Shown here: piece by piece, positions 7,470-17,449 of the stretch | Layout of the letters: every line of letters begins with the position of its first letter | Numbering within the stretch: the stretch's first letter is position 1 | From: JAYKHL01 sp035284865 | GTDB lineage: Bacteria; Cyanobacteriota; Sericytochromatia; S15B-MN24; JAQBPE01 | Direction of reading: 5' to 3' | DNA: 47,100 bases | NCBI GenBank assembly: GCA_035284865.1 | Contig: JAYKHL010000234.1 | Span: 1-47,100 of the forward strand | Program-made: the position numbers and the translations under genes | The notes under the pieces: generated by a model | Seen by the model: only the letters and a program-made list of their open reading frames with translations | Told to the model about the DNA's origin: nothing | Databases searched by the model: none

Positions 7470-8486
7470 TCAGCCCCCTCCAGCGCGGGGCCTGCCCTCG
7501 CCCCGGCCCCGCGAGGCCGCCTCGGCGGCTCGCAGGGCCGCCCGCTCGGCCCGATGGTCCACGTGCACGGGGCCTCCCCGCTCCGCGAACGGCACCTCGA
7601 TCCGATCCAGGTCGCTCGGCAACACCACGCGGGGCGTCACGGCACGCGCCTCCGCAAGCAAGTCCCGTGCCGCGTGCCGGAAGCTGATGTGGGTCAAGGC
7701 GAGGAGCCCGACCCCGGCTTCGAGCGCCAGGGTGGCGGCCTCCCGGGCGGTTGAGTGGTAAGTCTCCCGCGCCCGGTCCAGGGTCTCATCAGCGAAGGTC
7801 GCGTCGTGGACCAGCACGTCAGCCCCCTCGGCGGCGCGTCGCACGCCATCACACGGCCGGGTGTCTCCCGTCACCACGATGCGGCGCCCCGGACGCGAGG
7901 GGCCCATCACGTCCTCAGGTTGGACCAGGCCCTGCCGCCCCGCCACGGGGGTGCCACGCTGCAGCAGGCCAAAGCTCGGGCCAGCCTCGATGCCCAGCGC
8001 CGCCGCGAGCGCGGGGTCAAACCGCCCCGGCCGGGGCTCCTCCACAAAGGCCCAGCCCACCGACATCACGCGATGGTCCGTCTGCAACGCCTCGAGGGCC
8101 CAGCCGTCCCGAGGCAGCCGCCACCCCGGCCCCACCTCCTCGTACGTGACGGGGAAGCTGGTCGTGCCGATGATGCGCCGGAACATCCCAGCCATGGCGA
8201 GCAACCCCTTGGGGCCATAAACGGCCACAGGCTCCTGACGCCCCCAGAGCTCCCACGTCTTGAGCATGCCGGGCAGCCCAAGGTAGTGGTCGGCGTGCAT
8301 GTGGGTGAGAGCTATCACGCCAATCTGGTTGATGCCCACCCCGGCTCGCATCAGTTGCCGCTGGGTGCCCTCCCCGCAGTCGACCAGCACCCGCTCGCCA
8401 CCTCGTCGCAGCAGGGTGGCCGACAGGCCCCGCTCGGGCGTGGGCACGGCGCCCGAGGTGCCAAGAAAGACCAGGCCGAATTCCAT
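7470..8486 (-). CDS. rnz: Ribonuclease Z
   Basis: This metallo-beta-lactamase-fold endonuclease matures the 3' ends of tRNA precursors. The 338-residue protein begins with the typical FLGTSGAVPT strand, and the zinc motif HMHADH lies at residues 62-67. Further metal ligands are the aspartate in VTGDTRP and the histidine in LTHISFRH, and the HST motif (TYHSTA) is present. AGGA precedes the ATG. It lies six bases after the PiT transporter gene and is probably co-transcribed with it. The last 20 or so residues are Arg/Gly-rich and look like a lineage-specific tail. Confidence 0.95.
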   Translation of the reverse strand: MEFGLVFLGTSGAVPTPERGLSATLLRRGGERVLVDCGEGTQRQLMRAGVGINQIGVIALTHMHADHYLGLPGMLKTWELWGRQEPVAVYGPKGLLAMAGMFRRIIGTTSFPVTYEEVGPGWRLPRDGWALEALQTDHRVMSVGWAFVEEPRPGRFDPALAAALGIEAGPSFGLLQRGTPVAGRQGLVQPEDVMGPSRPGRRIVVTGDTRPCDGVRRAAEGADVLVHDATFADETLDRARETYHSTAREAATLALEAGVGLLALTHISFRHAARDLLAEARAVTPRVVLPSDLDRIEVPFAERGGPVHVDHRAERAALRAAEAASRGRGEGRPRAGGG

Positions 8487-8492
8487 GTCGTC

Positions 8493-9521
8493 CTAAAACT
8501 TCAAGGCCCAGCGAAGGAAGCCAAAGATCGCGGCAGCCAGGGTCGCCGTGATCGGGATGGTGAGCACCCAGGCCAGGACCATGTTGCCCGCCACCCCCCA
8601 GCGCACGGCCGAGACGCGCTTGGTGGCGCCCACGCCCATGATCGCACCTGACACGACGTGCGTCGTCGACACCGGCAGCCCGAAGTGGGAGCACGTGGTG
8701 ATGGTCAGCGCCGCGGCCGTGTCGGACGCGAACCCATTGATGGGCTGAAGCTTCACGATGCGGGTTCCCATGGTCTTGATGATCTTCCAACCCCCAGCCG
8801 CAGTCCCGAGCGCCATCGCGGTCGCGGCAGCCAGCATGACCGGGCCCGGGACGTGAAACCCCCTCGCCGGATCGAGGTAGCCCCCGGTGAACATCGCGAG
8901 CGTGATGATGCCCATGGCCTTCTGCGCGTCGTTGGTGCCGTGCGAGAAGGCCATGAACGCCGCGGCCACCACTTGTAGCGGCCGAAAGATGTTGGTGACG
9001 GTGGTGGGCAGCGCCCGCCGGAAGATCCACATGAGGCCAACCATCAGCGAGAACGAGACCAGCCCACCAACGATGGGAGAGGCCACGAGAAAGACAAAGA
9101 TGCGCTCCACGCCCACCCAGTTCAGGTAAGGCGGGCCATACCCGAGCAAGGCTGCACCGATCAAGCCACCGATGATGGCGTGAGAAGAGGAACTCGGGAG
9201 GCCCCACCACCAGGTCAGCAGGTTCCAGGCGATTGCCGAGAGCAGGGCAGCCACCACGACCCATTGACCCAACACGGCGCCGGACTCGAAGAGCTTGCCA
9301 TCGATGATCCCCTTGCCGATGGTCTTGGCCACCTCCGTGCCCCAAAGGGCGCCCCCGAAGTTCAGCACAGCGGCCATCATGATCGCATTTCGGGGCGTCA
9401 GCACCCCCGTGGAGACGGAGGCAGCGATGGCGTTGGCGGTGTCGTGAAACCCGTTGATGAAATCGAAGGCCAGCGCCAGCACGACCACCAGGGAGACCAA
9501 CAAGAAGACCTGCTCAGGCAT
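8493..9521 (-). CDS. pit: Inorganic phosphate transporter, PiT family
   Basis: The 342-residue integral membrane protein takes up inorganic phosphate, probably as a metal-phosphate complex driven by protons or sodium. Both duplicated PiT signatures are present: GFHDTANAIA (residues 24-33) in the first half and FSHGTNDAQKAMG in the second, plus SSSSHA and PVSTTH loops. About ten membrane segments are visible. The start overlaps the 3' end of the PhoU-like gene by eight bases, a classic pairing in which the DUF47 protein modulates the transporter. Confidence 0.95.
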   Translation of the reverse strand: MPEQVFLLVSLVVVLALAFDFINGFHDTANAIAASVSTGVLTPRNAIMMAAVLNFGGALWGTEVAKTIGKGIIDGKLFESGAVLGQWVVVAALLSAIAWNLLTWWWGLPSSSSHAIIGGLIGAALLGYGPPYLNWVGVERIFVFLVASPIVGGLVSFSLMVGLMWIFRRALPTTVTNIFRPLQVVAAAFMAFSHGTNDAQKAMGIITLAMFTGGYLDPARGFHVPGPVMLAAATAMALGTAAGGWKIIKTMGTRIVKLQPINGFASDTAAALTITTCSHFGLPVSTTHVVSGAIMGVGATKRVSAVRWGVAGNMVLAWVLTIPITATLAAAIFGFLRWALKF

Positions 9522-10137
9522 TCTTTAGCACGATCCCGTGCAGCCGGCCGGCCACGTCCTCGGTCATGTCGATGGCGGCCTCGATCGTGTCGTAGACCTC
9601 TTTCCACTTGATGACCTCCAGCACGTCGCGCGGCTGGTCGAAGAGAGACCCGAGGGCCAACCGGTTGAGCTTGTCGGCCTCGTTTTCGAGGCGGTTGATC
9701 TCCACGACGTGGGGCAAGATGTCACGGTGGCGGCGCGGACTGCGAAGCAGCGGCACGGCCTGATCAATCTGCTCGCAGCAGCGCTCGAGGAGCCGGACCA
9801 GGGTGATGAGCAGGTCGGTGGGGCGCTCGATGCGGTACAGCAGCAACCGGTCGGCCACCAACTCCGTCGAGTCCACGATGTTGTCGAGGTCGATGGTGAG
9901 GGCGTGGATGTCCTCGCGGTCCAGCGGGGTCACGAAGGTCTTGTTGAGCTTCTCGAGGATCTGGTGCGTGACCTTGTCCCCGGCGTGCTCGGCATCCGTG
10001 AGCTTCTGAAACCGACCGGGCACGTCCCGGTAGTCCTCTGCAAGGTCGCGCAGCAACCGCGCTCCCGCCAGGGCGTTCCGTGAGGAGGCCTCGAGCAGGT
10101 CGAAGAAGCTCTCCTCGCGGGGGATCAGGCGAAACAC
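9514..10137 (-). CDS. PhoU-like DUF47 family protein (Pit accessory)
   Basis: The 207-residue all-helical protein of the DUF47/PhoU-like superfamily contains two three-helix repeats with acidic metal-binding patterns (DAEHAGDK and RLENEADKLN). Such proteins are usually encoded next to PiT transporters and regulate low-affinity phosphate uptake. Two starts are possible: TTG at 10140 and GTG at 10137. The GTG is preferred because AGGAG lies seven bases upstream. It overlaps the pit gene and follows the HTH_25 gene by 56 bases. Confidence 0.9.
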   Translation of the reverse strand: MFRLIPREESFFDLLEASSRNALAGARLLRDLAEDYRDVPGRFQKLTDAEHAGDKVTHQILEKLNKTFVTPLDREDIHALTIDLDNIVDSTELVADRLLLYRIERPTDLLITLVRLLERCCEQIDQAVPLLRSPRRHRDILPHVVEINRLENEADKLNRLALGSLFDQPRDVLEVIKWKEVYDTIEAAIDMTEDVAGRLHGIVLKNA

Positions 10138-10193
10138 CAATCAGCTCCTGTTCAGGCAAGGGGCAGGCGCGGGGCTCAGGGGCCCAGCTGGGG

Positions 10194-10889
10194 TCACAGG
10201 CTTGTGGGGCCCGCTCGGCGCCGAGAGGCCAGGAACTGCCGACCGTTCTGCACGATTTGAAGGACCTGAGCGACCTCGGCCTCCAGCCCTTGCAGGACCT
10301 CGTCCGCGTAGCCCTCCGCACCCTGCACCAGCTGGCGCGCCTCGCGCTCGGCATCGAGCAGGATCTGCTGAGCTTGGGCCCGCGCCTCCATCAGGTCTCC
10401 CTGCGCCGCGGCCGGAGGCGCCTCGGCCGGCGCTGGCGCCCAGGGGGGCTGCCCGACCGGGGGCGGGGGGGCGACCACCACCTCGGCGTCGGCCCGCGTC
10501 ACGGCACCGATGGCCGACGCGGCGGCGCCGGGCGCATGGCCCCCGTTGCCGTTACCATTGTCGTTGCCATACGTGGTCTTGATCGGGCGCAGAAAGCTGA
10601 GCGTCTCCCCCAGCATCTCCGCCGCTGGCGGCCGGGCGTGGCGGGGCGCTGAGGCCGCCCGCTCAAAGGCCTGAAACTGCGCCACCAGCGCGCCGCCGTC
10701 GAGCCCGAGCAGCTTGGCGTACTGGCGGATGTAGCCGTAGGTGTGCACCATCGCGGGGAGCTTGTCCAGGCGCCCCTCTTCGAGGGCCTCGAGGTAATGC
10801 AGCTTGATGTAGGTGCGCTGCGCCACCTCGTCGAGGGTCAACCCCTTGCTGAGGCGCGTCTCCCTGAGCAGTTGACAGACGTCGGTCAT
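10194..10889 (-). CDS. HTH_25 (RodZ-type helix-turn-helix) and coiled-coil protein
   Basis: The 231-residue soluble protein begins with a Cro/RodZ-type helix-turn-helix (residues 3-68: RLSKGLTLDEVAQRTYIK, then the typical RodZ segment YIRQYAKLLG). A low-complexity linker rich in Asn-Gly and Pro-Ala (80-165) leads to a C-terminal charged coiled coil (166-224) with the pattern of DivIVA/GpsB-like or ATP-synthase-b-like proteins. There is no membrane helix and no DUF4115 domain, so it is not a standard RodZ. The ATG at 10889 is chosen as the family start; GGGAG lies about ten bases upstream. It is divergent from recN. I infer a cytoskeletal or envelope-associated role. Confidence 0.65.
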   Translation of the reverse strand: MTDVCQLLRETRLSKGLTLDEVAQRTYIKLHYLEALEEGRLDKLPAMVHTYGYIRQYAKLLGLDGGALVAQFQAFERAASAPRHARPPAAEMLGETLSFLRPIKTTYGNDNGNGNGGHAPGAAASAIGAVTRADAEVVVAPPPPVGQPPWAPAPAEAPPAAAQGDLMEARAQAQQILLDAEREARQLVQGAEGYADEVLQGLEAEVAQVLQIVQNGRQFLASRRRAGPTSL

Positions 10890-10966
10890 CGCAGCCGGCT
10901 CCCGTGGTTCCTGAACTTTTTGCGCCAGAGGCGCCGCCATTCGCAAGCACACGAACGACGGCCGGT

Positions 10967-10972
10967 ATTTTA
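10967..10972 (-). promoter_or_regulatory. Candidate -10 of the HTH_25 gene
   Basis: GGTAAAAT on the minus strand, 78 bases before the start codon. No convincing -35 is seen. It is one of several GGTAnnAT-type elements in the window. Confidence 0.35.
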
Positions 10973-11018
10973 CCACGCACCTCCATCAGCCGACGCCTGA
11001 CTGCGTGAAGTTTTTTGA

Positions 11019-11048
11019 TTGCGGCACCTTTCGGGACCTTGTTAAAAT
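11019..11048 (+). promoter_or_regulatory. Candidate recN promoter
   Basis: TTGCGG (11019-11024), 18 bases, then TAAAAT (11043-11048), 48 bases upstream of the proposed recN start. The divergent HTH_25 -10 is about 70 bases away. No LexA-type box was recognised. Confidence 0.35.
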
Positions 11049-11095
11049 GGAAGCGGGGCGGCCCCGGCGGCCGCTGCCGGCAGTGGGTGGAGCCG

Positions 11096-12838
11096 TTGCT
11101 CGTCGCTCTCGCGGTTCGGAACTACGTCCTGATCGACCACCTCGAACTGAGGTTCGATCGCGGCTTCTGCCTGCTCTCCGGCGAGACCGGAGCCGGGAAA
11201 TCGATCCTCATCGATGCCCTCTCCGCAGCCCTCGGGGGGCGCGTCGCCCTGGACGACATCCGCCATGGCGAGCGCCGGGCGTTCATCGAGGCCACCTTCA
11301 GCCGGCCGGCAGGAACGCCCTGGCCCGAGGCGCTCTCCCGCCTCCTCGAGGAGGCCGGCATCGTGCCGGCCGTGGACGACGAGCTCACGCTGAGCCGGGA
11401 GCTGACGGCACGGGGCGCCAGGTGCCGGCTCGACGGTCACCAGGTCACGCAGGCCCAGCTTCGCCAGGCAGGCGCCGCCCTGGCTGACGTGGTCTCTCAG
11501 CACGAGCATCAGCGCCTGCTCGATCCCGGCTACCAGCTCGACGTGCTCGACCGGTACGGACGCCTGGGGGACAGGCGAAGAGCGGTGGAGCGGGCCCACG
11601 CGCGGGCGGCCGCAGCGCGGCTCGGCGTGAAGCGACACCGCGAGGAGGCACGCGAGCGGGCCCGACAGGAAGACTACTGGCGGTTCCAGCTGGCGGAGCT
11701 TGAGGCCGCAGGCCTCGCCGCCCCTGGAGAGCTGGCCTGGCTGGAGGCGGAGCGCCTCCGCCTGGTCCACGCGCAAGGCCTGCGGCAGGCTTGCCTCGAC
11801 GCCTACCAGGCCCTCTACGCAGGAGACCACGGCCCCAGCGCCTACGACATCCTTGCACGCTGCATGCAACCACTTAACAGTCTATCCGAGGTGGACGACG
11901 TTCTGGGGGCCGCTGGCCGGGAGCTCGGTGGCCTCCAGGCGGCGTTGCGGGATGTGGCCACCGAGCTGCGGCGCCACCTCGACAAGCTGGAGGCCGACCC
12001 GGCTCGATTGGCCGAGGTCGAGCAACGTGTCGCGCTGCTGATGGACCTGACCCGCAAGTATGGCCCTGAGCTCGAGCAGGTGATCGCGCACCGCGACGCC
12101 CTCGCCAGGCAACTCGAGGCGGTGGCAGCGTCCGACGCGCAGCTGGCCGTGCTGGAGCTGGAGCACCAGGAGGCCGAGCGCGAGCTGCTGGCCGCGTGCG
12201 AGCAGCTGACGCTGGCTCGTCGAGAGGCCGCTGCCCAGCTGGAGCAGGCGGTGGGGCGCGAGCTCGAAGACCTGGAGATGGGACGCGCCCGCCTCACCGT
12301 GTCGCTCTGTCCTCACGAGGCGCCCCCCCGGCACCGGGCCACGGGGCAGGAGGACGTGGTGTTCGAGGTGGCCCTCAACCCCGGCGAGCCTCCTCGTCCC
12401 TTGGCCCGGACCGCGTCGGGCGGCGAGATGGCGCGGGTCATGCTGGCGCTCACCTCGGTGCTCGCAGACCTGGATGCGGTCGGCACCCTCGTGTTCGACG
12501 AGGTCGACACGGGCATCAGTGGGCGTGCGGCGCAGGCGGTGGCGGAGAAGCTGGCGGCGCTGGCCCGGACCCACCAGGTGCTGTGCATCACCCACCTGCC
12601 GGCTGTGGCCGCCATGGCCGATCAACACACCCACCTCGAGAAGGACGTGACGGGCGCCCGCACGTGCGTCCGCGCCGCGGTGCTGGAGGGCGACGCGCGC
12701 ACCCGGGAGCTCGCCAAGCTCGCAAGCGGCCAGCCGGCCCCCGCCGCGCTGCGCCACGCCGAAGAGCTGCTGGCCCGGGCCAGTACACACAAGGCGGGGC
12801 AGCTCACGCCCCGGCGGAGAGGCCGGCGGGGTCTCTGA
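11096..12838 (+). CDS. recN: DNA repair protein RecN
   Basis: This SMC-like ATPase acts early in double-strand break repair. The 580-residue protein has the N-terminal strand MLVALAVRNYVLID, Walker A GETGAGKS (residues 29-36), a long central coiled coil interrupted at its tip, a signature near TASGGEMARVMLAL and Walker B VFDEVDTGISG (about 464-475), followed by the H-loop CITHLPAVAA. The start is a TTG at 11096, where the family's N-terminal motif begins exactly. A GGTGGAG sits unusually close (three bases), so GTG at 11087 is the alternative. Normal family length is about 550-580. Confidence 0.95.
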   Translation: MLVALAVRNYVLIDHLELRFDRGFCLLSGETGAGKSILIDALSAALGGRVALDDIRHGERRAFIEATFSRPAGTPWPEALSRLLEEAGIVPAVDDELTLSRELTARGARCRLDGHQVTQAQLRQAGAALADVVSQHEHQRLLDPGYQLDVLDRYGRLGDRRRAVERAHARAAAARLGVKRHREEARERARQEDYWRFQLAELEAAGLAAPGELAWLEAERLRLVHAQGLRQACLDAYQALYAGDHGPSAYDILARCMQPLNSLSEVDDVLGAAGRELGGLQAALRDVATELRRHLDKLEADPARLAEVEQRVALLMDLTRKYGPELEQVIAHRDALARQLEAVAASDAQLAVLELEHQEAERELLAACEQLTLARREAAAQLEQAVGRELEDLEMGRARLTVSLCPHEAPPRHRATGQEDVVFEVALNPGEPPRPLARTASGGEMARVMLALTSVLADLDAVGTLVFDEVDTGISGRAAQAVAEKLAALARTHQVLCITHLPAVAAMADQHTHLEKDVTGARTCVRAAVLEGDARTRELAKLASGQPAPAALRHAEELLARASTHKAGQLTPRRRGRRGL

Positions 12839-12853
12839 CGAGAGGAGCCAGCG

Positions 12854-13339
12854 TTGGAGGCAAGAATTCGCATCCGAGAGGGGGAGCGTGAGCTGGAGCT
12901 GGCGGGCAGCGAGGCGTTCGTGGCGGACGTGCTCGAGCGCCACTTCCAGGCCTGGCTGGGCGACCCGCCGCGAGCCGAGGCGGCGCCCGCAGGGCAGGAC
13001 CCGGCGGCACCGGGGCCTGAGCCCTTCCCGCGGGTCAGCCCAACCTTCAGCCCCAAGGTGAACATCTCGCTGGCAGACCTCGCTCATATGAAGCAGGCCG
13101 TCGCGCCAGCAGACCTGGTGGTGACCGCCGCCTACTACCTGGAGAAGTACGGCCGCCTCGAGAGCTTCACCAAAGAAGAGCTACAGGGGGCACTGGCCGC
13201 GCTGCCGGCCTGGTCTTGCCGGGAAGTGGCAGACGAGCTGGAGCTCCCCTTGACCCTCGGCCACATCGAGCAGCTGCGTGATGGTCGGCTGACGCTGACC
13301 TTCAAGGGGCAAAACTACGTCCGAAATGGCCTGGCCTGA
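12854..13339 (+). CDS. Unknown protein, N-terminal beta motif plus winged-helix-like domain
   Basis: I do not recognise a named family for this 161-residue protein. The first 25 residues form a short alternating motif (RIRIREGERELELAG) followed by a helix. A Pro/Ala linker runs to about residue 60. The remainder (about 70-161) looks helical with a terminal wing-like hairpin (GRLTLTFKGQNYV), reminiscent of a winged helix. The TTG start is supported by AGAGGAG about seven bases upstream. It sits 15 bases after recN and just before the dgt gene, so it is probably co-transcribed with recN. A DNA-binding role is only a guess from fold pattern. Confidence 0.6.
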   Translation: MEARIRIREGERELELAGSEAFVADVLERHFQAWLGDPPRAEAAPAGQDPAAPGPEPFPRVSPTFSPKVNISLADLAHMKQAVAPADLVVTAAYYLEKYGRLESFTKEELQGALAALPAWSCREVADELELPLTLGHIEQLRDGRLTLTFKGQNYVRNGLA

Positions 13340-13351
13340 CGCGCCCCAGCC

Positions 13352-13380
13352 TTGTCAGCCGCTTTGTTGTTATGTTAATC
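13352..13380 (+). promoter_or_regulatory. Candidate promoter for dgt-dnaG-rpoD
   Basis: TTGTCA (13352-13357) is followed at 16-17 bases by GTTAAT/TTAATC (13374-13380), in the only A+T-rich patch between the upstream gene and dgt. Confidence 0.4.
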
Positions 13381-13412
13381 ATGGGGCCATCCGCTTCCTG
13401 TGGAGGGCCTCG

Positions 13413-14468
13413 ATGACGGCTGCCTTGCCTCGGTTTCATTCACGCACCAGCGGCCGCGAGCGCCAGGAGGATCTGGAGGCGGCGTGCCTGCACCCGGCAG
13501 CCGCGCTGGCGGCCCGCACGCGCGGGCGGGAACGGGCCGAGGCGGCTTGTACCTTGAGAACGGCGTTCCAGCTGGATCGGGACCGCATCCTGCACGCCAA
13601 GGCCTTTCGCCGCCTCAAGCACAAGACGCAGGTGTTCATCGCCCCCGAGGGCGACCACTACCGCACCCGGCTGACCCACACGCTCGAGGTGGCCCAGATC
13701 TCGCGCACGGTGGCCCGGGCCCTGGGCCTCAACGAGGACCTCACGGAGGCGATCGGGCTCGGGCACGACCTGGGCCATGCCCCGTTCGGCCACGCCGGGG
13801 AGCGGGTGCTGGACGAGCTGCACCGGCCCGACGGCTTCCGCCACAACGAACAGAGCGTGCGCGTCGTCGAGCACCTCGAGCCCATGAACCTGACGTGGGA
13901 GGTGCGCGACGGCATCCTGCACCACACGGGCCCCGACCGCCCAGCCACCCTGGAGGGCCAGATCGTCAAGATCTGCGACCGGGTCGCCTACCTGAACCAC
14001 GACCTCGATGACGCCATCCGCGCCGGCATCCTGCGCGAGGAAGAGCTGCCCCCCTGGGTGGCGCCCACGTTCGGCGCCACCCGTGGCAGCCGCATCACCA
14101 CGATGGTGAATGACATGGTGGCGTCGAGCGATCTGGAGGCGGGCGACATCCGCCTGAGCGACGCCCTGCTGGACCCGTTCCTGGAGCTCCGTGCCTTCAT
14201 GTTCAAGCGCGTCTACACGGGCAGCCGGGCGAAGCAAGAGGAAAGCAAGGCCATGGGGGTCGTCCAGCGACTCTATGAGCGCTTTGTGGGGGAGCCCGAG
14301 GTGCTGGCGTGCAGCCTGGGGCGCCCCGTGACCACGGACGCGGCCAGGCAAGAGGCCGTGGATTTCATCGCCGGAATGACCGACCGCTTCGCCCTGGCCG
14401 TGTTCGCGCGGCTCTACCTCCCGACTCCGTGGCGGCTCGCGGACGAATCTGCGACCATGGGAGCGTGA
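13413..14468 (+). CDS. dgt: dGTPase-like HD-domain phosphohydrolase
   Basis: The 351-residue protein belongs to the deoxyguanosinetriphosphate triphosphohydrolase-like family, which removes triphosphate from dNTPs. It has the HD-domain metal sites: RLTHTLEVAQIS near residue 88 and GHDLGHAPFGHAGE around 116-129, plus FRHNEQS and a late aspartate in CDRVAYLNHDLDDA. The N-terminal DRDRILHAKAFRRLKHKTQVF segment is diagnostic (only its core RILHAKAFRRLKHKTQ need be compared). The ATG at 13413 follows GGAGG by six bases; longer frames upstream lack support. Its stop overlaps the dnaG GTG by four bases. The order dgt-dnaG-rpoD is common in Clostridia and some other phyla. Confidence 0.92.
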   Translation: MTAALPRFHSRTSGRERQEDLEAACLHPAAALAARTRGRERAEAACTLRTAFQLDRDRILHAKAFRRLKHKTQVFIAPEGDHYRTRLTHTLEVAQISRTVARALGLNEDLTEAIGLGHDLGHAPFGHAGERVLDELHRPDGFRHNEQSVRVVEHLEPMNLTWEVRDGILHHTGPDRPATLEGQIVKICDRVAYLNHDLDDAIRAGILREEELPPWVAPTFGATRGSRITTMVNDMVASSDLEAGDIRLSDALLDPFLELRAFMFKRVYTGSRAKQEESKAMGVVQRLYERFVGEPEVLACSLGRPVTTDAARQEAVDFIAGMTDRFALAVFARLYLPTPWRLADESATMGA

Positions 14469-16276
14469 GCCTGATTCCTGACGACCCGATTGCCGAGGTC
14501 AGAGCGCGTGCCGACATCGTCGAGGTCGTGTCGGACACCGTCGTGCTCAAGCGCAGCGGCCGCAACTACACCGGCCTCTGTCCCTTTCACAACGAGCGCA
14601 GTCCAAGCTTCAACGTGAACCCGGAGCGGCAGATCTTCCGCTGTTTTGGGTGCGGAGAGGGCGGTGACGTCTTCACCTTCGTGATGAAGGCGCAGCACCA
14701 GACCTTCCCCGAGGCGCTCAGGACCCTCGCGGACCGCTACGGGGTGCCACTGCCGGAGCGGCAACCCGACTCGGACGAGCGCGCACGCATCCGCGAGGCG
14801 AACGAAAGCGCCGCGGACTACTTCATCTGGCTGCTGGAGCACGAGGAGCTCGGGGCCGAGGCCCGCCAGTACCTCCGTGGACGAGGCGTGGACGATGCCC
14901 TGCGCAAGCGCTTCCGACTGGGCCTCTCCCCGCGGGGCTGGGATGGGCTGCACCGCCACCTGCTGGGGCGGGGGGTGCCTGTCGAGGTCCAGGAGGCAGC
15001 GGCGCTGGCGCGCCCGCGGGCGAGCGGCCAGGGTCATTACGACTACTTCCGAAACCGGGTGATGTTCCCCATCACGAACGAGGCAGGCCACGTCGTGGGG
15101 TTCGGCGCCCGCGCCCTGGCATCCGACGATGAACCCAAGTACCTCAACAGCCCTGAGACCCTGGTGTATCGCAAGGGCAACCTGCTTTACGGCCTGAACG
15201 AGGCGCGGACCGCGATCAAGACCAAGGACCGGGCCCTGCTGATGGAGGGCTACATGGACGTCATCACCGCCCACGCGCACGGCTTCGAGGAGGCCGTCGG
15301 CGTGCTGGGCACGGCGCTCACGCCCAACCAGGCCCGCGCGTTGCTGCGCTACACGCCCTCCCGACGGGTCGTGCTGGCCTTCGACGCTGATCGCGCCGGC
15401 CAGCAAGCTGCCGAGAGGGGCATCGCAACGCTCTCCGAGGTCACCCAGGGCGTCGGGCTCGACCTGCGGGTCCTGGCCGTCCCATCGGGCAAGGATCCGG
15501 ACGCCTACCTGCGGGCAGAGGGAGCCGCGGCCTTCGAGGCCCGGCTCTCGGAGGCGCCCGTGCTCTTCGAGTTCTTGCTGGAGCGAACGGTGCTGGCCCA
15601 CGACACCACCCGGCCGGAGGGCCGCTCAGCCGCCGTCGCGGCCGCGGTGCCCGTGCTGCGGCGGATCGCAAGCTACGTCACCCAGGACCACTACGTCTCC
15701 TGGCTGGCCAGCAGGCTCGCCGTGAGGCCGGAGGCCATCCGCCTCGAGCTGGGTCGGGGCCAGCGCCCCCCCACGGCACCCACCCAGGGCCCCACCCCCC
15801 GCCAGGCCAAGAAGCTCTCGACGCACGAGGCCGAGCGGATCCTGCTGTACCTGGCGGTCGAACGCCCAGCGTGGCGCGAGACCATCCGCGAGCGGACGCA
15901 GGACATCCCGTTCTCCGCGCCACACGAGCCCATCCGGCAGGCTCTGGTGCGGCTGGTGGCCGAGGGTGGAGCGCTCGGCTGGCCGCGCCTGCTGGAGGCC
16001 TGTCAGGGGGACGCCGAGCTGCTCCAGGCCCTCTCCGCGCTCTCCTTCACGGACGGGGCAGCCTGGGGAGACCAGGAGGACCAGGTGGTGGAGGACTGCC
16101 TGCTGCGGCTGGAGATGGCGTACTGGCAAGGCCACAAGCAGGACCTGATGGACCAGATCAAACGCGACGGGGATCCCACCGGCGAGGCCACCCAACGGCT
16201 GCAGGCGATCATCCAGCACCTGCGGGGTCTCGACCACAGGTGGCGAAAAATGGCTGCCTCAGGCTCGCCTGGGTAG
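14465..16276 (+). CDS. dnaG: DNA primase
   Basis: DnaG makes RNA primers for replication. The 603-residue protein has the CHC2 zinc finger (Cys39, His42, Cys60, Cys63), the Toprim catalytic core with EGYMD (about residues 261-265) and FDADRAG (about 305-311), and a helical C-terminal helicase-binding region. The GTG at 14465 overlaps the dgt stop and starts at the family motif SLIPDDPIAEVRARADIVE; an earlier in-frame start would add unrelated residues. The Shine-Dalgarno is poor, consistent with coupling to dgt. Confidence 0.97.
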   Translation: MSLIPDDPIAEVRARADIVEVVSDTVVLKRSGRNYTGLCPFHNERSPSFNVNPERQIFRCFGCGEGGDVFTFVMKAQHQTFPEALRTLADRYGVPLPERQPDSDERARIREANESAADYFIWLLEHEELGAEARQYLRGRGVDDALRKRFRLGLSPRGWDGLHRHLLGRGVPVEVQEAAALARPRASGQGHYDYFRNRVMFPITNEAGHVVGFGARALASDDEPKYLNSPETLVYRKGNLLYGLNEARTAIKTKDRALLMEGYMDVITAHAHGFEEAVGVLGTALTPNQARALLRYTPSRRVVLAFDADRAGQQAAERGIATLSEVTQGVGLDLRVLAVPSGKDPDAYLRAEGAAAFEARLSEAPVLFEFLLERTVLAHDTTRPEGRSAAVAAAVPVLRRIASYVTQDHYVSWLASRLAVRPEAIRLELGRGQRPPTAPTQGPTPRQAKKLSTHEAERILLYLAVERPAWRETIRERTQDIPFSAPHEPIRQALVRLVAEGGALGWPRLLEACQGDAELLQALSALSFTDGAAWGDQEDQVVEDCLLRLEMAYWQGHKQDLMDQIKRDGDPTGEATQRLQAIIQHLRGLDHRWRKMAASGSPG

Positions 16277-16343
16277 GATGGAATGCCCCCCTCGGCGGGA
16301 ACATAAGGGCTCGGAGCACGGGCTGGAAAGGAACCCCCTCAAC

Positions 16344-17387
<1,044 letters not shown>

Positions 17388-17411
17388 GGCGGGACGCACC
17401 TCCGGGGCCGT

Positions 17412-17440
17412 TTGACCCTCCCCCCATCGGCTGCTAGACT
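17412..17440 (+). promoter_or_regulatory. tRNA promoter
   Basis: TTGACC (17412-17417), a 17-base spacer and TAGACT (17435-17440) end ten bases before the tRNA 5' end. This is the best sigma-70 match in the window and gives a transcript with almost no leader. Confidence 0.7.
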
Positions 17441-17449
17441 GGGCCACCT

